Assembly: GCA_033239005.1 (NCBI GenBank)
Contig: BSQZ01000004.1
Span: 13,968,007-14,032,006, forward strand
Length of the DNA: 64,000 nucleotides
Reading direction: 5' to 3'
Origin: Lamellibrachia satsuma
Lineage: Eukaryota > Annelida > Polychaeta > Sabellida > Siboglinidae
The translations under genes and the position numbers were made by a program. Positions 31,465-48,317 of this stretch are shown piece by piece; within the stretch, counting starts at the first letter, position 1, and the number at the start of each line of letters is the position of its first letter. A model generated the notes under the pieces. The model was not told the origin of the DNA, made no database searches, and saw nothing but the letters and a program-made list of their open reading frames with translations.

Positions 31465-32782
31465 TTACAACAAATGCGGGTTGACACAATGCACAGCCGC
31501 TACTTCTGCACGTCCGTCTACAGAAAAATATCTCATGTTCCAATGGATGGATAGCGCTTCTATGATCTCCTCAATGTTGTAACCTGTTCGGCGACTTTCC
31601 GCCAAAACAAATTCCACGATGCAGTCGTCTACGTCTTCGTCTAATTAAAAAAATGTCGTCCTCCCGGGCAACGGCGATCGTGGAGTATCAATACAGGGAA
31701 TTACTTGCATCATCAACATAGAAATCGCATCTCATCATTGACGGAGGCGGCACCGACGGTGCGTGACATTCACACATTCGACGTCGACTATTCCGGTGAA
31801 ATCACTGAGCAAGGTGGCGGTCGGTGACCTGCGTGGTCACTGACCGGCGTGGTCGCTGACCGGCGTGGTGAGTGAGTGAGTCATTGACCAGTGTGGTGGG
31901 TCACGACTCTCTTATGGCTCGTATTTGCACCACGCGTGGTACAAAGAGTGGCGCCTCGTCGTAGGTCTCCTTGATCTGAGCCAACTAACTAACTAACTAC
32001 ATCGGCAATGTTAGACAGGTCACAGTCGCTGCTGCTGCTGCTTGATATGACGATGGGCGATTCACAGTCACTGCTGCTGTTCGATATGACAATGGGCGAT
32101 GCTGTGGAACAACTAAGAGCTGCTCGCTAAAGACAATGGAGCTAATGCTAGATCGCCGCGATGGTGGATGGCACAGGACACTGGAGAGATCACTGAACAC
32201 GTCATCGCCGCTGTTACCTGATGAGGATGGGTAATCGATGCTCCCTAACCCAGAGTCTACATCACGCGGTAGCGTCTCCTGGAAAAAAACACACATCACG
32301 TGGTCATCACTTCCAGTTTCGTCACGATATAGTTCACGTAGTCTCCCCTAGTCCGCTTCTTAATCGTCACCTTTGAAGACGCTCCACGAACATGGGACAT
32401 CGCTTCGAAGGGTGCGTCGTCCGTCGTCCGTCGTCAGTGATGCATACGCGTTAGCGTCGAACGGTAGCAGCTTTCGCATGCACTCGTTAAAACAAGTTAT
32501 CCATAGATGATCTCCTTTTCAATATATCAGTAACAGTCGTGTCGCAAATCGAAACGTCTTGGTTCTACGCCATTTGTGTGTCTTGCATATATAACCGATA
32601 CCGTCGAGACTTTCCGTCACTTTACACTGGCACATGTAACAGCTTGGATAGCATACGCCACTGAGACATGCGCTACTTTCAATAGTCGGGGTAATATAAG
32701 TTCCATCGCTTATCTCTTCCTTTCTTCCAAGAGACATCTCTTCGGCGATCTCCTTCTCCCACTCCAGCATACGTTGAGCCAT
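31465..32782 (-). CDS. Candidate small gene with two SUMO-interaction-like motifs
   Basis: A tentative minus-strand model: 32782-32621 (ATG, 54 codons, with CYPSCYMCQCK), 32278-32218 (acceptor tttttttccag; ETLPRDVDSGLGSIDYPSSS), 32101-32001 (acceptor gttccacag; SPIVISNSSSDCE then SPIVISSSSSSDCD) and 31640-31465 (acceptor tttttttaattag; a stretch ending in AVHCVNPHLL and TAA). The first three join in phase; the donor leading to the last exon is unresolved (available donors leave the phase off by one). PIVIS followed by Ser and acidic residues is the classical SUMO-interaction pattern. I do not recognise the family. The second exon may instead read on to 31997 in another frame. Confidence 0.4.
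31790..31900 (+). repeat. Short tandem repeat gtggt.actgaccggc
   Basis: Units of the type ctgaccggcgtggtcg occur about four times in a row, then (gtga)n. It lies in the presumed last intron of the candidate gene. Confidence 0.75.
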
Positions 32783-32910
32783 GATGATCAGTTGAAACAG
32801 CGGAACACAGGCGAATTGTCAACCAAGTCCGGTCGCTGATATTAATACCTCACAGTCGTCTGTCACCCGTCGTTCCTTCCACCAATCACAGTAACAGTCG
32901 TGTCGCAACG
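32525..32910 (+). repeat. Direct repeat cagtaacagtcgtgtcgcaa
   Basis: The 20-base block cagtaacagtcgtgtcgcaa appears at about 32528 and again at about 32889, once inside and once just upstream of the first exon of the candidate minus-strand gene, followed in both by loosely similar sequence. It may be a short segmental duplication or a regulatory repeat. Confidence 0.55.
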
Positions 32911-33194
32911 AAAGAACGTCGATCCAACGCATCACATGAGGTTCAAACTACAATGTCTCGTGTCACATTGAGTTATCAGTCATGCGGTAGCTCGATATCA
33001 GTTACGCGCCCGCTGTACCGGGTACAATCATATCGTTACTTGCACAGCTGTTGTCCGTCCGTGGCTAGACCACATTACCTTTTGTTTCCCGTCTGAGATA
33101 ACTTCGAATTTCTATTAATGCATTTAAAGTACACTTTGTCAGAAATAATGTATCTAACATACTTTTCACAAAAAAAGTTACATTAACTGAAAAT

Positions 33195-33224
33195 TGCAAC
33201 AACTAGCCCCGGTCTCCCCTACTG
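33195..33224 (-). repeat. Transposon terminus matching 20534
   Basis: The stretch aactagccccggtctcccct is the reverse complement of the left end of the element at 20533. It appears here as one end; the body was not delimited. Confidence 0.65.
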
Positions 33225-33571
33225 TACAATCAGCGTCAGAAGTGAGACTCGTGTATATATACTTGGAAAACCGGCGACATGCGTACATAGTAAAGGCGTA
33301 TAACGACCACCAGACTGAGTAGCTCCCAAAGAGCAAACATGACAGTTCGTACAAGTTACCAAGTCTGTATACACTAACCAATAGAGCCGCCGCTAAATGA
33401 ACTACTAGTTTAAATGGTATCGCAAATACTGACCATAGTTAATGCACACATGCCGATACATAGGTACCCAATACGTAAGGGCGGGGAACCCCACCCTCCA
33501 CCGGCACGGTGGAGCAAAAACCCCGCCCAGACAGTTGCCATGAGCAATTTGTACCCCAGTTGGTCGGGCGA

Positions 33572-33583
33572 CACACACTCACA

Positions 33584-33615
<32 letters not shown>

Positions 33616-33621
33616 CACATA
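33572..33621 (+). repeat. (ACGC)n microsatellite
   Basis: A tetranucleotide array ACGC flanked by ACAC. The Ala-Arg-Thr-His frames across it are artefacts. Confidence 0.97.
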
Positions 33622-34948
33622 AAAGACGCTACAAACATATATGCTATGGAGGGGAGGGGGCGACTGTTGGCGTGATAACTACATAAAATTCAGACATATA
33701 TGTATGTATGGAGTGAGCCGTCGGTACGACGGATCTCGACCTCAGTCAGTATCGTGTGTACGGTTGTGGCTGAACAGACCGATCCGCGATGCACATTGTC
33801 GTCCGCAGACACGACACACAAAGGTGACAGTGTTTGATGAAGGCTGGGTAGCCTTCCGTCTTAGTCTCTTCTCTCTCAGGGCGTCGCACTGCTTTTTTTC
33901 GAATTCGTGTAGGCCGACGTGGCATGTGCGACGCCAGAGGGCACGGTCCATCACTGTGGACTCCCAGGTGTTGTGAGGCACGCCACATGATTTTAGTGTT
34001 GCCTTGAGCACGTCCTTGTATCTATTTCGCTGCCATCTCCGTGTTCGTTTGCCGGCGTCCAGTTCTCCATAGAACACTGCCTTAGGGATGCGGTCATCGG
34101 CCATTCTCACAAGGTGCCCGGACCAGCGGAGTTGTGCACGCTTGATGTGGTGTTCGATGCCCTTTTGTGCACAGCGCTGTAAGACCTCGGTGTTGGAAAT
34201 CATGTCTTGCCACTTGATGTTAGCGATGCGCCTTAGGCTGCGCATGTGGAACTGGTCGAGTCTCCGTATGTGTCGGCGGTATGGTGTCCACGCCTCGCAT
34301 CCATATAGCATTGTCGGTAGCACCACGGCACAGTATACACTGATTTTGGTGGCAAGACGTACACCGCGTTCATTCCAAAGGCGCTTGGTGAGTCTGCCGA
34401 ATGACGCGCTCGCTTTCCCAATCCGTGTTGAGACGTCATCGTCTATCATGGCATTTTGTGATAGCGTGCTACCCATGTAGGTGAACTTGTCAACGACGTT
34501 TAGTGGGTTGTTGGCGATGGTGATGATTGGAGCCGAGTAGTCTGCTCCAGGCTTCGGCTGATACATCACCTCGGTTTTCTTCAGACTGATAGTCAATCCG
34601 AAACGGCGGGCGGATCTGGCGAAAGCATTGGTAATCGCTTGTATGTCATCGATCGTATGTGCAAGAAGTGCACAGTCGTCAGCGAATAGTAGGTCTTTGA
34701 TCAGTAACTTGGAAGTTCTTGTCCTGGATTTGAGTCGTCGAAGGTTGAATACGTTTCCATCAGTTCGGAACCGGATGAGTGCTCCCAAGTCGTTGTCATT
34801 GAACGCATCGTTGAGCATGGCTGAGAATACTAATGTGAATAACAGTGGTGCCATCACACAACCTTGCTTGGTGCCATTTGTTACCGGGAATGGCTCTGAC
34901 GTTTGACCCTGATCTTGCACTCGGGCAACCATCCCTTCGTGGAATGAA

Positions 34949-34954
34949 CGTATT
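34949..34954. repeat. Target-site duplication copy 1 (CGTATT)
   Basis: It borders the 3' end of LINE B and is identical to 37025-37030 at its 5' end. Confidence 0.85.
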
Positions 34955-37024
34955 CACTTCACTTCACTTTCCCATAACCCGTAAGGATCGTTGGGGCACC
35001 ATTGATGACTTTCTAACCAGCTCTCTCCACGTTTCCCTGTTCTTGACAGCCCTCTGGGAGTCAGCGAACTCCATTCCTGTCCACTCTTTGATGTTGTCTT
35101 TCCACCTCTTCTTCTGTCTACCTCTTCGTCTCCCCCCTCTTACGGTACCTTGCAAGATAGTCTTTGCAAGGCCAGATGATCGTGATACATGACCGTACCA
35201 CTTAAATTTACGCTTCTTAACTGTTGTAAGAAGGTCATCATATGGTCCGATGGCTTGTTTGATCTTGTTGCGGACAGCTTCGTTAGTAACATGGTCTTTG
35301 TATGATATGCGCAAGATCTTCCGAAAGCATCTCATTTCCATGGCTTGTATCCTCTTCTGTAGATCTGCTGAGAGGGTCCATGTTTCACAAGCGTACAGAA
35401 AGATGGACATGACAAGGGAGCGCATCAGCCTTATCTTCGAACTGACCGTAATGTTTCTGTCGTTCCATAAGGGTTTCAACCTTGTTAGTGCTGCTGTTGT
35501 CTGTGCAATCCTGGCAAGTATCTCCGGTTTGGAACCCTCATCTGTGATAATTGATCCCAAGTACCTGAAGCTTGTTACTGTCTGAAGTCTCTGTCCATTA
35601 ACGTTGACCTCTGTGCTGATGCCTTGTGTGTTGTTCGTCATCAGTTTGGTCTTTTCGGCACTGATCTCCATGCCGTATGATGTAGATGTTTTTTCAAGGC
35701 GCTCTACTAAATTGACTAGTTCTTGTTCATCTCCTGCTAAGCCGTCGATGTCGTCAGCAAAACGAAGGTTGGTGATTGTCCTGCCTCCAATGCTGACAGT
35801 GCCTTGATGGTTTTCTAAAGCATCAGTCATGATCCTTTCCAGAAAAATGTTGAAGAGCGTTGGTGATAGTAGGCATCCTTGTCGAACTCCGACTGTTGTT
35901 CGAAACCAGTCTCCTATGCTGCTGTTGAAGGTTACTGCACTGGTGGCATTGTCATATAGGTGTTCAATGGTTCGGACAAGCTTGGAGCCAATGTTGTACT
36001 TCCTCATGGTTGCCCATAGGGCCGCATGCCATACCTTATCAAAGGCCTTCTTGAAATCTATAAAGACATGATACAGGCTTTGCTGATGTTGAAGGTGTTT
36101 CTCGCAAAGGATTCTAAGGTTGAAGATCTGTTCACTGGTGCTCCGTCCTGCTCGAAAACCCGCTTGTTCTTCAGCGATAATCTCTTCTGCCTGGGGTTTG
36201 AGTCTGTTGAGTAGTATCTTCAACATAACTTTGCTCGGGTGGCTGATGAGGCTGATTGTTCTGTAATTTTGGCACATCTGTAGGTTGCCTTTCTTGGGAA
36301 GTGTTATGATCAGTGACTGAGTCCATGGGGTGGGCCATTCTCCTGTCTGCCAGATCTTGTTGCAGATTGTTGTAAGTGTGGTAATCAAGGCTTCACCCCC
36401 AGCTTGAACCAGTTCTGCTGGTATGTTATCAATTCCAGCTGATTTTCCTTTTTTCAGAGACTTTACTGCAGCCTCCACTTCCTCACGAAGAATGGGGTAG
36501 TCGTCCTCTTCAGTAGTCTGTGTACAATTTAGTACTACTGGGTCTCCGTTGGTGTTGTGGCTGTACAATTCTGAGCAGTATTCTGTCCATCGATTGAGGA
36601 TCTGCTGTTCTTCTGTCAGGCATTTCCCTGATTTGTCTTGGATAGTGGTAGTTATCCCTTTCTTCACTGATGTCAGGTCTTTCACTATTTGATAAGCCTT
36701 CTTGCTGTTGTTCTTGCTCAAGCTGTCTTCAATTTCACAGCATTGTTCTGCTATCCAGTTATCTTTTGCTCTTCTCATATCTTGTTTAATCTTCTTGTTG
36801 ATTTCTCTGTATTTTGCTGCACCTTCAGGATCACATTTTCTCCTTTTCAATTCCCTTCTTTTGTCACAAAGATCTAGGATGTCTGTTGTGACCCATGGTT
36901 TCTTTGTCCGACGGTGTTTTCCAAGGATCTCGTGGGCTGTGTCGGTCACTATTTTGTTGAAGGTGCTGGTCAGCAAGTTCACGTCAGTATATTTGTCATC
37001 CAGTATGATAAGTGGTGCAAATTT
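34955..37024 (-). mobile_element. LINE B: 5'-truncated RTE-like LINE nested in LINE A
   Basis: Minus strand, open without a stop from the 5' junction at 37024 to the stop at 34964 (about 686 codons). The endonuclease is missing by truncation. The frame starts in the linker (HRRTKKPWVTTDILDLCDKR) and has the complete reverse transcriptase: GKSAGIDNIPAELVQ, NYRTISLISH, AGFRAGRSTSEQIF, DFKKAFDKVWH, GVRQGCLLSPTLFNIFLE, LRFADDIDGL and a C-terminal WYGHVSR-type region. The 3' end carries a short GAAGT repeat, as is common for RTE-like tails. Both flanks carry CGTATT. It inserted in the same orientation as LINE A. Confidence 0.92.
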
Positions 37025-37030
37025 CGTATT
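37025..37030. repeat. Target-site duplication copy 2 (CGTATT)
   Basis: It borders the 5' end of LINE B; see the copy at 34949-34954. Confidence 0.85.
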
Positions 37031-39816
37031 ACGTCGACAAACAAGTCAGGGCAACCAATCTTTCGTAGTATCTGCCATAAGCCATCTCTGCTGATTGAGT
37101 CGAAGGCTTTCGTCAAGTCAGCAAACACCATGTATAGAGCTAGGTTTTGCTCTCTACATTTCTCCTGCACTTGGCGAGTTGCGAAGATCATATCGATTGT
37201 ACTGCGCTGTGCTCGGAAGCCGCATTGACTCTCGGGCAGGATGTTATCAGCGAGATGTAGTGCAAGTCGATTTAGCAAGATGCGCGCGAGTATCTTCCCA
37301 GCTATACAGAGAAGAGAAATTCCACGGTGGTTGTCACATATGCTTTTGTCACCTTTCCTTTTATAGATGTGGACGATGGACGCGTTTTTGAACTCTTGCG
37401 GAACAGCCCTGCTGTCCCAGATGTTGCTGAAGAGCTTTACAAGGCGCTACGTAAGGTTTGTGCCACCGTACTTGTAGATTTCGGCAGCAATCGCATCTGG
37501 TCCTGCTGCCTTTCCACTGGGAAGTTTCTTGATCGCTGCGGTAGTTTCTTCAAGTGTGGGTCGGTGTGCCAGTTCTTCCATGAGCAGGCGCTGTGCTATG
37601 CTGTCGATTGCGGCCTGCGAGATTGTTGATGGCCGGTTTAGCACATCGCTGAAGTGCTCCGCCCACCGTTCCTGTACGCGACTGGGCTCTGTGAGTCGTG
37701 TTTCGGCGTCTGCGCTCAGTAATGATGTAAATCCATTTGCTTGTGGACCGTATATCGCTTTGAGACCGTCATAGAAGGACTTTGAGTCTTTTCTATCCGC
37801 TGCCTCCTGCAACTCGTTCGCCCTGTCAGACCACCATTGTTCCTTCATGGCACGCAATCTGGCTTGAGCCGATTGCTTGTATTGTCGATACGTGATTGCT
37901 TTAGCTGCCGAATCTCGATCATTTATCCACTCTAGATGTGACTCATGCACTTTTCTGAGGACGGTGGCTGCTTCTGTATCATTTTCATCAAACCAGTCAC
38001 GGTGTTTGCGTTTTGTGGTGCCTAGTACGTCTAGCGCGCCTTGGTAGATTATGTCACGCAGCTTAGTCCACGTCTCATCCACATCTTGAGTTGTTTCAGC
38101 CTGTTCCTCGATTACCTCGTCCAGCTTTTTCTCCAGTTGCCGCTGTAGTTCGACAGATTTTAGTTTTGATACGTCCAGCTTCTTCCTTGGTTTCATTCCA
38201 CACCTGTGCTTGCTGCCTTGGAAGGTTAGTCGCATGCGACTCCTCACCATCCTGTGATCAGACCAGCAGGTTGTGGCGCCTATGGTGCATGTCTTTTTGA
38301 CGTCACGTGAGTCGCGTTGCCGGACTATGACGTAGTCGATCAGGTGCCAGTGTTTAGATCGAGGATGCATCCACGATGTCTTGTACTTATTTGCTTGTTG
38401 GAATAGCGTATTGGTGATTGTCAATTGGTATTCGGCACACATGTTCAGGAGTAGAGAGCCGTTGGCATTTTCGTTACCCATGCCATGATGTCCGATGACA
38501 CGCTCCCATGTTTCATGGTCCCGTCCCACTCGAGCATTGAAGTCACCAAGCACAATCAACTTGTCGCTGCGTGGGACTCTGCCGATCGTCGTCTTCAGAC
38601 TTTCGTAGAAATTTTCTTTCTCCTCGTCCGAGTAAGTCATTGTTGGTGCATAGGCACTAACTATAGTGGCGTAGTTCTTTCCGGACAGTCTGATGCGCAT
38701 GGTCATCAGTCTTTCATTTACTCCCTTTGGCAGCTTATCAATGTGGTATAGATATGAGGACTTTATCGCAAAGCCTACTCCTGCTTGTCGATGGTCATTG
38801 GCTGGTTTGCCGATCCAGAAAAAAGTGTAGCCAGCACCCTTTTCCTCAATTTGAGACTCGTCTGGTAGCCTCGTTTCACTCAAAGCTGCGATGGTGATGT
38901 TGTACCGTGCAAGCTCTCTGCCAATGATGGCTGTTCTACGTTCTAGTTGCTTGTCGTTATCTTGTAACGTTCTCACATTCCATGTGCATATATTCAATGT
39001 ATCGTTTCGACCGCAGTGTTGGATGACCAGCCCGCCGCTGTTTGCGGGCAAGTCGGGTTTGGGTCAGCTTTTTTTAGGAAACGTTTTTTATTCCCTTCCC
39101 CGTTTGGAGAGAGCAGTGCTACCCCTAAACAGGGCTGCTCTGACGCCCTGGCAGGATACGAATGGCATCGTGACTCCACTGTCGATGACCAAGCGACCGT
39201 CACACCGGGGCCGCCAGCGTGCAGGGTTGTGACTAGCAGCTTCCAGCGACATCCTTCGCCTGCCACCGTTGCCACTTCCCCATCGCCGCTGGGCTTGTTT
39301 GACTGAGTACCTGCGCATGGAGGTTTAGGGTGGCATGTACTTGCGCAGATACATTCCACACACTCGATCCTACCTTCCATGACCCGTGGCTCGGGTTAAC
39401 CGAGACGACCGGTGAAAAGGTTGGACTGCCGGCAGTGACCAAATGGCTGTAATACGTCTAACCAATTGCTCTGTGATGCTCTACCACACATCTGCTTGAC
39501 CGCCTTCTGAGCAGCAGTGAACAATGTGAGTCCCATAGCGCCTCATCTGCCGGAGAAGTCTAGACACAGTGGGGTAGACGTCCCCTACTAACCACCAAGG
39601 TATACCGTGGTGGCTACCCCGTACATAGTTCAGCCAGTCAGCCGAGACTGTTGCCCGGAGGGTGGCCGCTGCGGTGTCCGCGCAACTACTAGGAGCCATA
39701 TGTACGAGTTGGATGGGGAGGGTAGACCGGAGTCCTGGGCCACCCACTGCATGCAGTGGATGCGGCTGCCGCTCAGACAGAGGTGCTACTACTCATCCCC
39801 ATCCCAACCCCCTCCA

Positions 39817-45182
<5,366 letters not shown>

Positions 45183-45394
45183 AAATGTTTCAACACATTG
45201 GAAATACCGAGTCAAGACACTATCAATTGCGCCACGAAACAAAAACAAGCGCGTCATCATGTGCTGACGTATCCACGAAAGGCAGGCGTTCTCATATTCT
45301 GCCTCATCGAGCAAGAATACATGATGTGTTTACACATTACGCCCTAGCGTGCGAAGCCAATCTGAAAGTGAAGGAACAATTACTTAAGCCCCGT

Positions 45395-45790
45395 TCTCAC
45401 AGAGTTCACTATTAGCCGCGACGAGCAAGTACTCGTTCCTAGCGGCTAGTTATTTATGTGAACGTCACTCGCTGCGACGTTCATATGGAAAGCTAGTAAA
45501 CGCCTCGAAATTTATGCTGTAACTCAAATATCAAATTACAGATCTATGTTGTTTTATATTTTTATGATATGGATAATGACACGAGAACTTAAAATATGAA
45601 AAATATTTCAAAATCGGCTAATAGCTAGTAAACACGAAATCCCATGCAAAGTCCGACTAGCGTTCACATACAATTCGCTGCTAGGAGCGTTGATTTACTA
45701 GCGGCTTGGAGCGACTAAACGCCGCTAGCTTGTATTTGCCAAAAAATCGCACTTAGTCGCTAGTAAATATCTCGACGGGTTTCTCACAAT
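45395..45790. mobile_element. Possible MITE rich in CTAGYCGC motifs
   Basis: It begins near gccccgttctcacagagttc and ends near cgggtttctcacaatgtt, loosely inverted ends. Motifs such as actagcg, agcggctag and cgctagt occur many times in both orientations toward the ends. The pattern resembles short Harbinger-like or other cut-and-paste elements, but ends and target duplication are not clear. Confidence 0.35.
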
Positions 45791-46774
45791 GTTAACAGTT
45801 ACTTATCCCTGTATTTCCTTTTACAAATACACAGCGATAAATATGGCGATTAAGCAAAATAATAAGAAAAACTTATAATACCAGTTGAACAATATACTAC
45901 CAGTTGAACAATACAAATGTTTCTATGACAAACGAAGTAGTGATTACAGTAATAGAAATATAAAAGAAAATTGTTGGGTGAAAATTGCAGAATCAATCAA
46001 CGAAGACGGTGAATATAATGATATTTGCGCCATTATATTTTAGCATAGAAAACCATTAAAGTTTAGTAAAGTTAGGCATTCAGCAAAATCCGCTGAGCGG
46101 CTCGCGCAGCGTGCTGAAAAATCGTGTCGGTTTATCTGCACGGTCATAAGCAAATGTAAGTAACGCATAATGAAAGTGATGCAAGTAATGTAAGGCGTTA
46201 TCATACAAATCAGCATTTTCGCTTGCCACCCAAGTCCTACTGATTTGCCCCATCCAACTCTATCAGCATAGTTCCTATCAATGAATGTACATGGCTTCTT
46301 TTTGTCAGTGGAGCATTAGTGAATTTCTACGGAGGGCAAAGTCTTGAAATAGTAAAAAAGAAGGAGTTGTGTTGATAGAAAAGTCCTGAAATGGTAAATG
46401 TGTCATAAAACAACAACTAGCATGGATAACAGTATCGAAGCGGCACTTTTCGTTGACAAAAAGGCAAATTATTCCATAAAATGGCAAACTATTAAGTGAA
46501 CAGCATGGCAAATACATAGAAACACTATAAAGTGTATATGTTTGAATGTATTGTTGTGCGTGGATGCGCGTGCGCGCGTGTTTGCAGTCACGCACGCATC
46601 TATCTACACGCACGCACGCACGCACGCACCCACGCACGCACGCATATATGGCATGTGATAAAAGGGCAGTCACGCACATATCCACGGACGTATGCACGCA
46701 CGCATCTATCTATACATATATAATTATAGTGCTTCTTATTTGCGGGAGTGGAACACGCCTTTAGAGATTCTACA
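45791..46774. other. Spacer, nothing recognised except CACG repeats
   Basis: AT-rich DNA. Its only clear feature is an imperfect (CACG)n array at about 46570-46705. Confidence 0.55.
46570..46705 (+). repeat. Imperfect (CACG)n microsatellite
   Basis: Runs of CACG alternate with catctatc and atatgg interruptions. Confidence 0.9.
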
Positions 46775-46958
46775 CTACACAGCGTCCTCGTCTTCAAAAT
46801 CTAAATCATCATCTAGATCGTCATCGTCTGGTTCGGTTAAGTAACCTCCCCCATGCTCTAAATCGTCCTCGGCTTCTAGATCTGCCTTCAACAAGTGATT
46901 CACTACGGCCGCCGTGAACAAGTCTCCGACGACGTTGGTAGCTATACGTGTATTCAAC
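46775..46958 (-). CDS. Putative terminal exon of an SLC1-family transporter
   Basis: Minus strand, from an acceptor (cgttgtttgcag, 46961-46959) to TAG at 46775. After one base finishing a codon the frame reads LNTRIATNVVGDLFTAAVVN then HLLKADLE, followed by an acidic tail with runs of Asp and Glu that ends EDAV. The segment R.A.NV.GD...A..V.HL has the same spacing as the last membrane helix of SLC1 glutamate and neutral amino acid transporters, where the Asn and Asp of NVxGD help bind sodium; an acidic cytoplasmic tail follows there too. No second exon was found nearby, so it could also be a stranded or pseudogenic exon. Confidence 0.45.
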
Positions 46959-48132
46959 CTGCAAACAACGTCGCCGTTAACACAACAATAATAACAGTGA
47001 CCGGCTATGCTATACGCCTATTGGACGATGCTGAGTTCAATCCGTTTTCGGCGAGTTCATCAAGAACGTTCGATTATGACGTCTGAATAATTTCAAACAC
47101 CATCCCGCGTTGGCACACATACGCGACTCCCTTCGGGATCTCCACGCGTGCTACGTCACCGCTTCTTGCGTTTACTCAATCGGGGCCTCGTCGATCAGTT
47201 ACGGAAACACCGACACTGCTTGCTCAATCGATAAATGAATTCCCTAATTATTTTACGTTTAAATGGTGGTTGAGTCAAAATAAATAATTCGACAACATTG
47301 TGCATACAAATGTTTTTCATTGATTAGTCGTCCCATTTTAGCTGACATGGGTCTTAATGCATCGAAACTTGTGAGTTTTTGGTGAGCTCAGTGTTGACGT
47401 AATAAAAATGCGACAAAACTATCTCAGACTGTAAATCAATCGATCGGCATCAACTAGACAACTGAAACAGGCAGTTAGACGACTGAAATGGACTGCCTGT
47501 GTAGGAAAGGTAATATTATGCTCATTTGCAATGGATACGATGCGAATACTAATCTTTTAGATTCTACCGGCGATCCGCGTAGATCTGGTTAGGTTGACAA
47601 TGAAAATGGTATCGTTCAACCTAACGACTGATACGAGTTTTAACTCACCAATTAACGGTAACATTTGGTTTGTTTGCTATGATATTATAATACAGTAATA
47701 ACATTGTGTATAATGTTATGTGCCTGCTGCGTAATGTCTCACCAACCTCTTACAATCCACCTACCTGCCTGGCCGCCCACCCTCCCTAGTTCAACTGAAG
47801 AGTCGTGATTCACACGAAACGTGTCCACAAAAGTTAAAACTATGTGGTTTAGCTGGACGATTTATGACTTGCCAAACTGGACATTAAGCCATACCAATCT
47901 ATCAAAATATTAATTATTAACGAGTAACACAAATTCATCAATAATATTCAATGAAATCCATGTATTTAATTCAATAATTTTAATCTGGAATATTACACCC
48001 ATATAAAAGATAGGCTAGACTAAAAAACTATATCAGTGCGTAATCCCAATGACACAAACTAACATTCCAGTGTATGGGTTCCTGCACAACACTCTGAATA
48101 CATTACTGTGTATAACACAGAGTTTTATAATT
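46959..48132. other. Spacer, nothing recognised
   Basis: It would be intron or 5' side of the SLC1-like exon on the minus strand. I searched for the preceding SLC1 exon and did not find it. No repeats of note. Confidence 0.5.
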
Positions 48133-48162
48133 TTAAATTAATAATTTTCTATTTTAATTTTC

Positions 48163-48228
<66 letters not shown>

Positions 48229-48248
48229 GAAAATTATTAATTTAAATA
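48133..48248. repeat. Palindrome with a (TA)n core
   Basis: Arms taaattaataattttctat and atagaaaattattaattta are inverted copies around about 60 bases of pure TA (48166-48225), with one extra ttttaattttctat on the left. The whole stretch can fold into one hairpin or cruciform. Confidence 0.9.
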
Positions 48249-48258
48249 CACACACGCA

Positions 48259-48290
<32 letters not shown>

Positions 48291-48293
48291 CAA
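48249..48293 (+). repeat. (CACG)n/(CA)n microsatellite
   Basis: ACGC units passing into ACAC, directly next to the palindrome. Confidence 0.95.
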
Positions 48294-48317
48294 AGTACAC
48301 GTTATGAATGAAAAACA

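Larger units (their letters stand above)
32911..33689. other. Spacer with one transposon end
   Basis: Upstream of the candidate gene. It contains a transposon terminus at 33195-33224 and an ACGC microsatellite, otherwise nothing I can support. Confidence 0.5.

Noticed and set aside
34088..38751. Plus-strand frames opposite LINE A and LINE B
   Set aside because: Shadows of the minus-strand reverse transcriptase and endonuclease frames.
46570..46705. Frames rich in Ala-Arg-Thr-His or Cys-Val-Arg
   Set aside because: Products of the CACG microsatellite.
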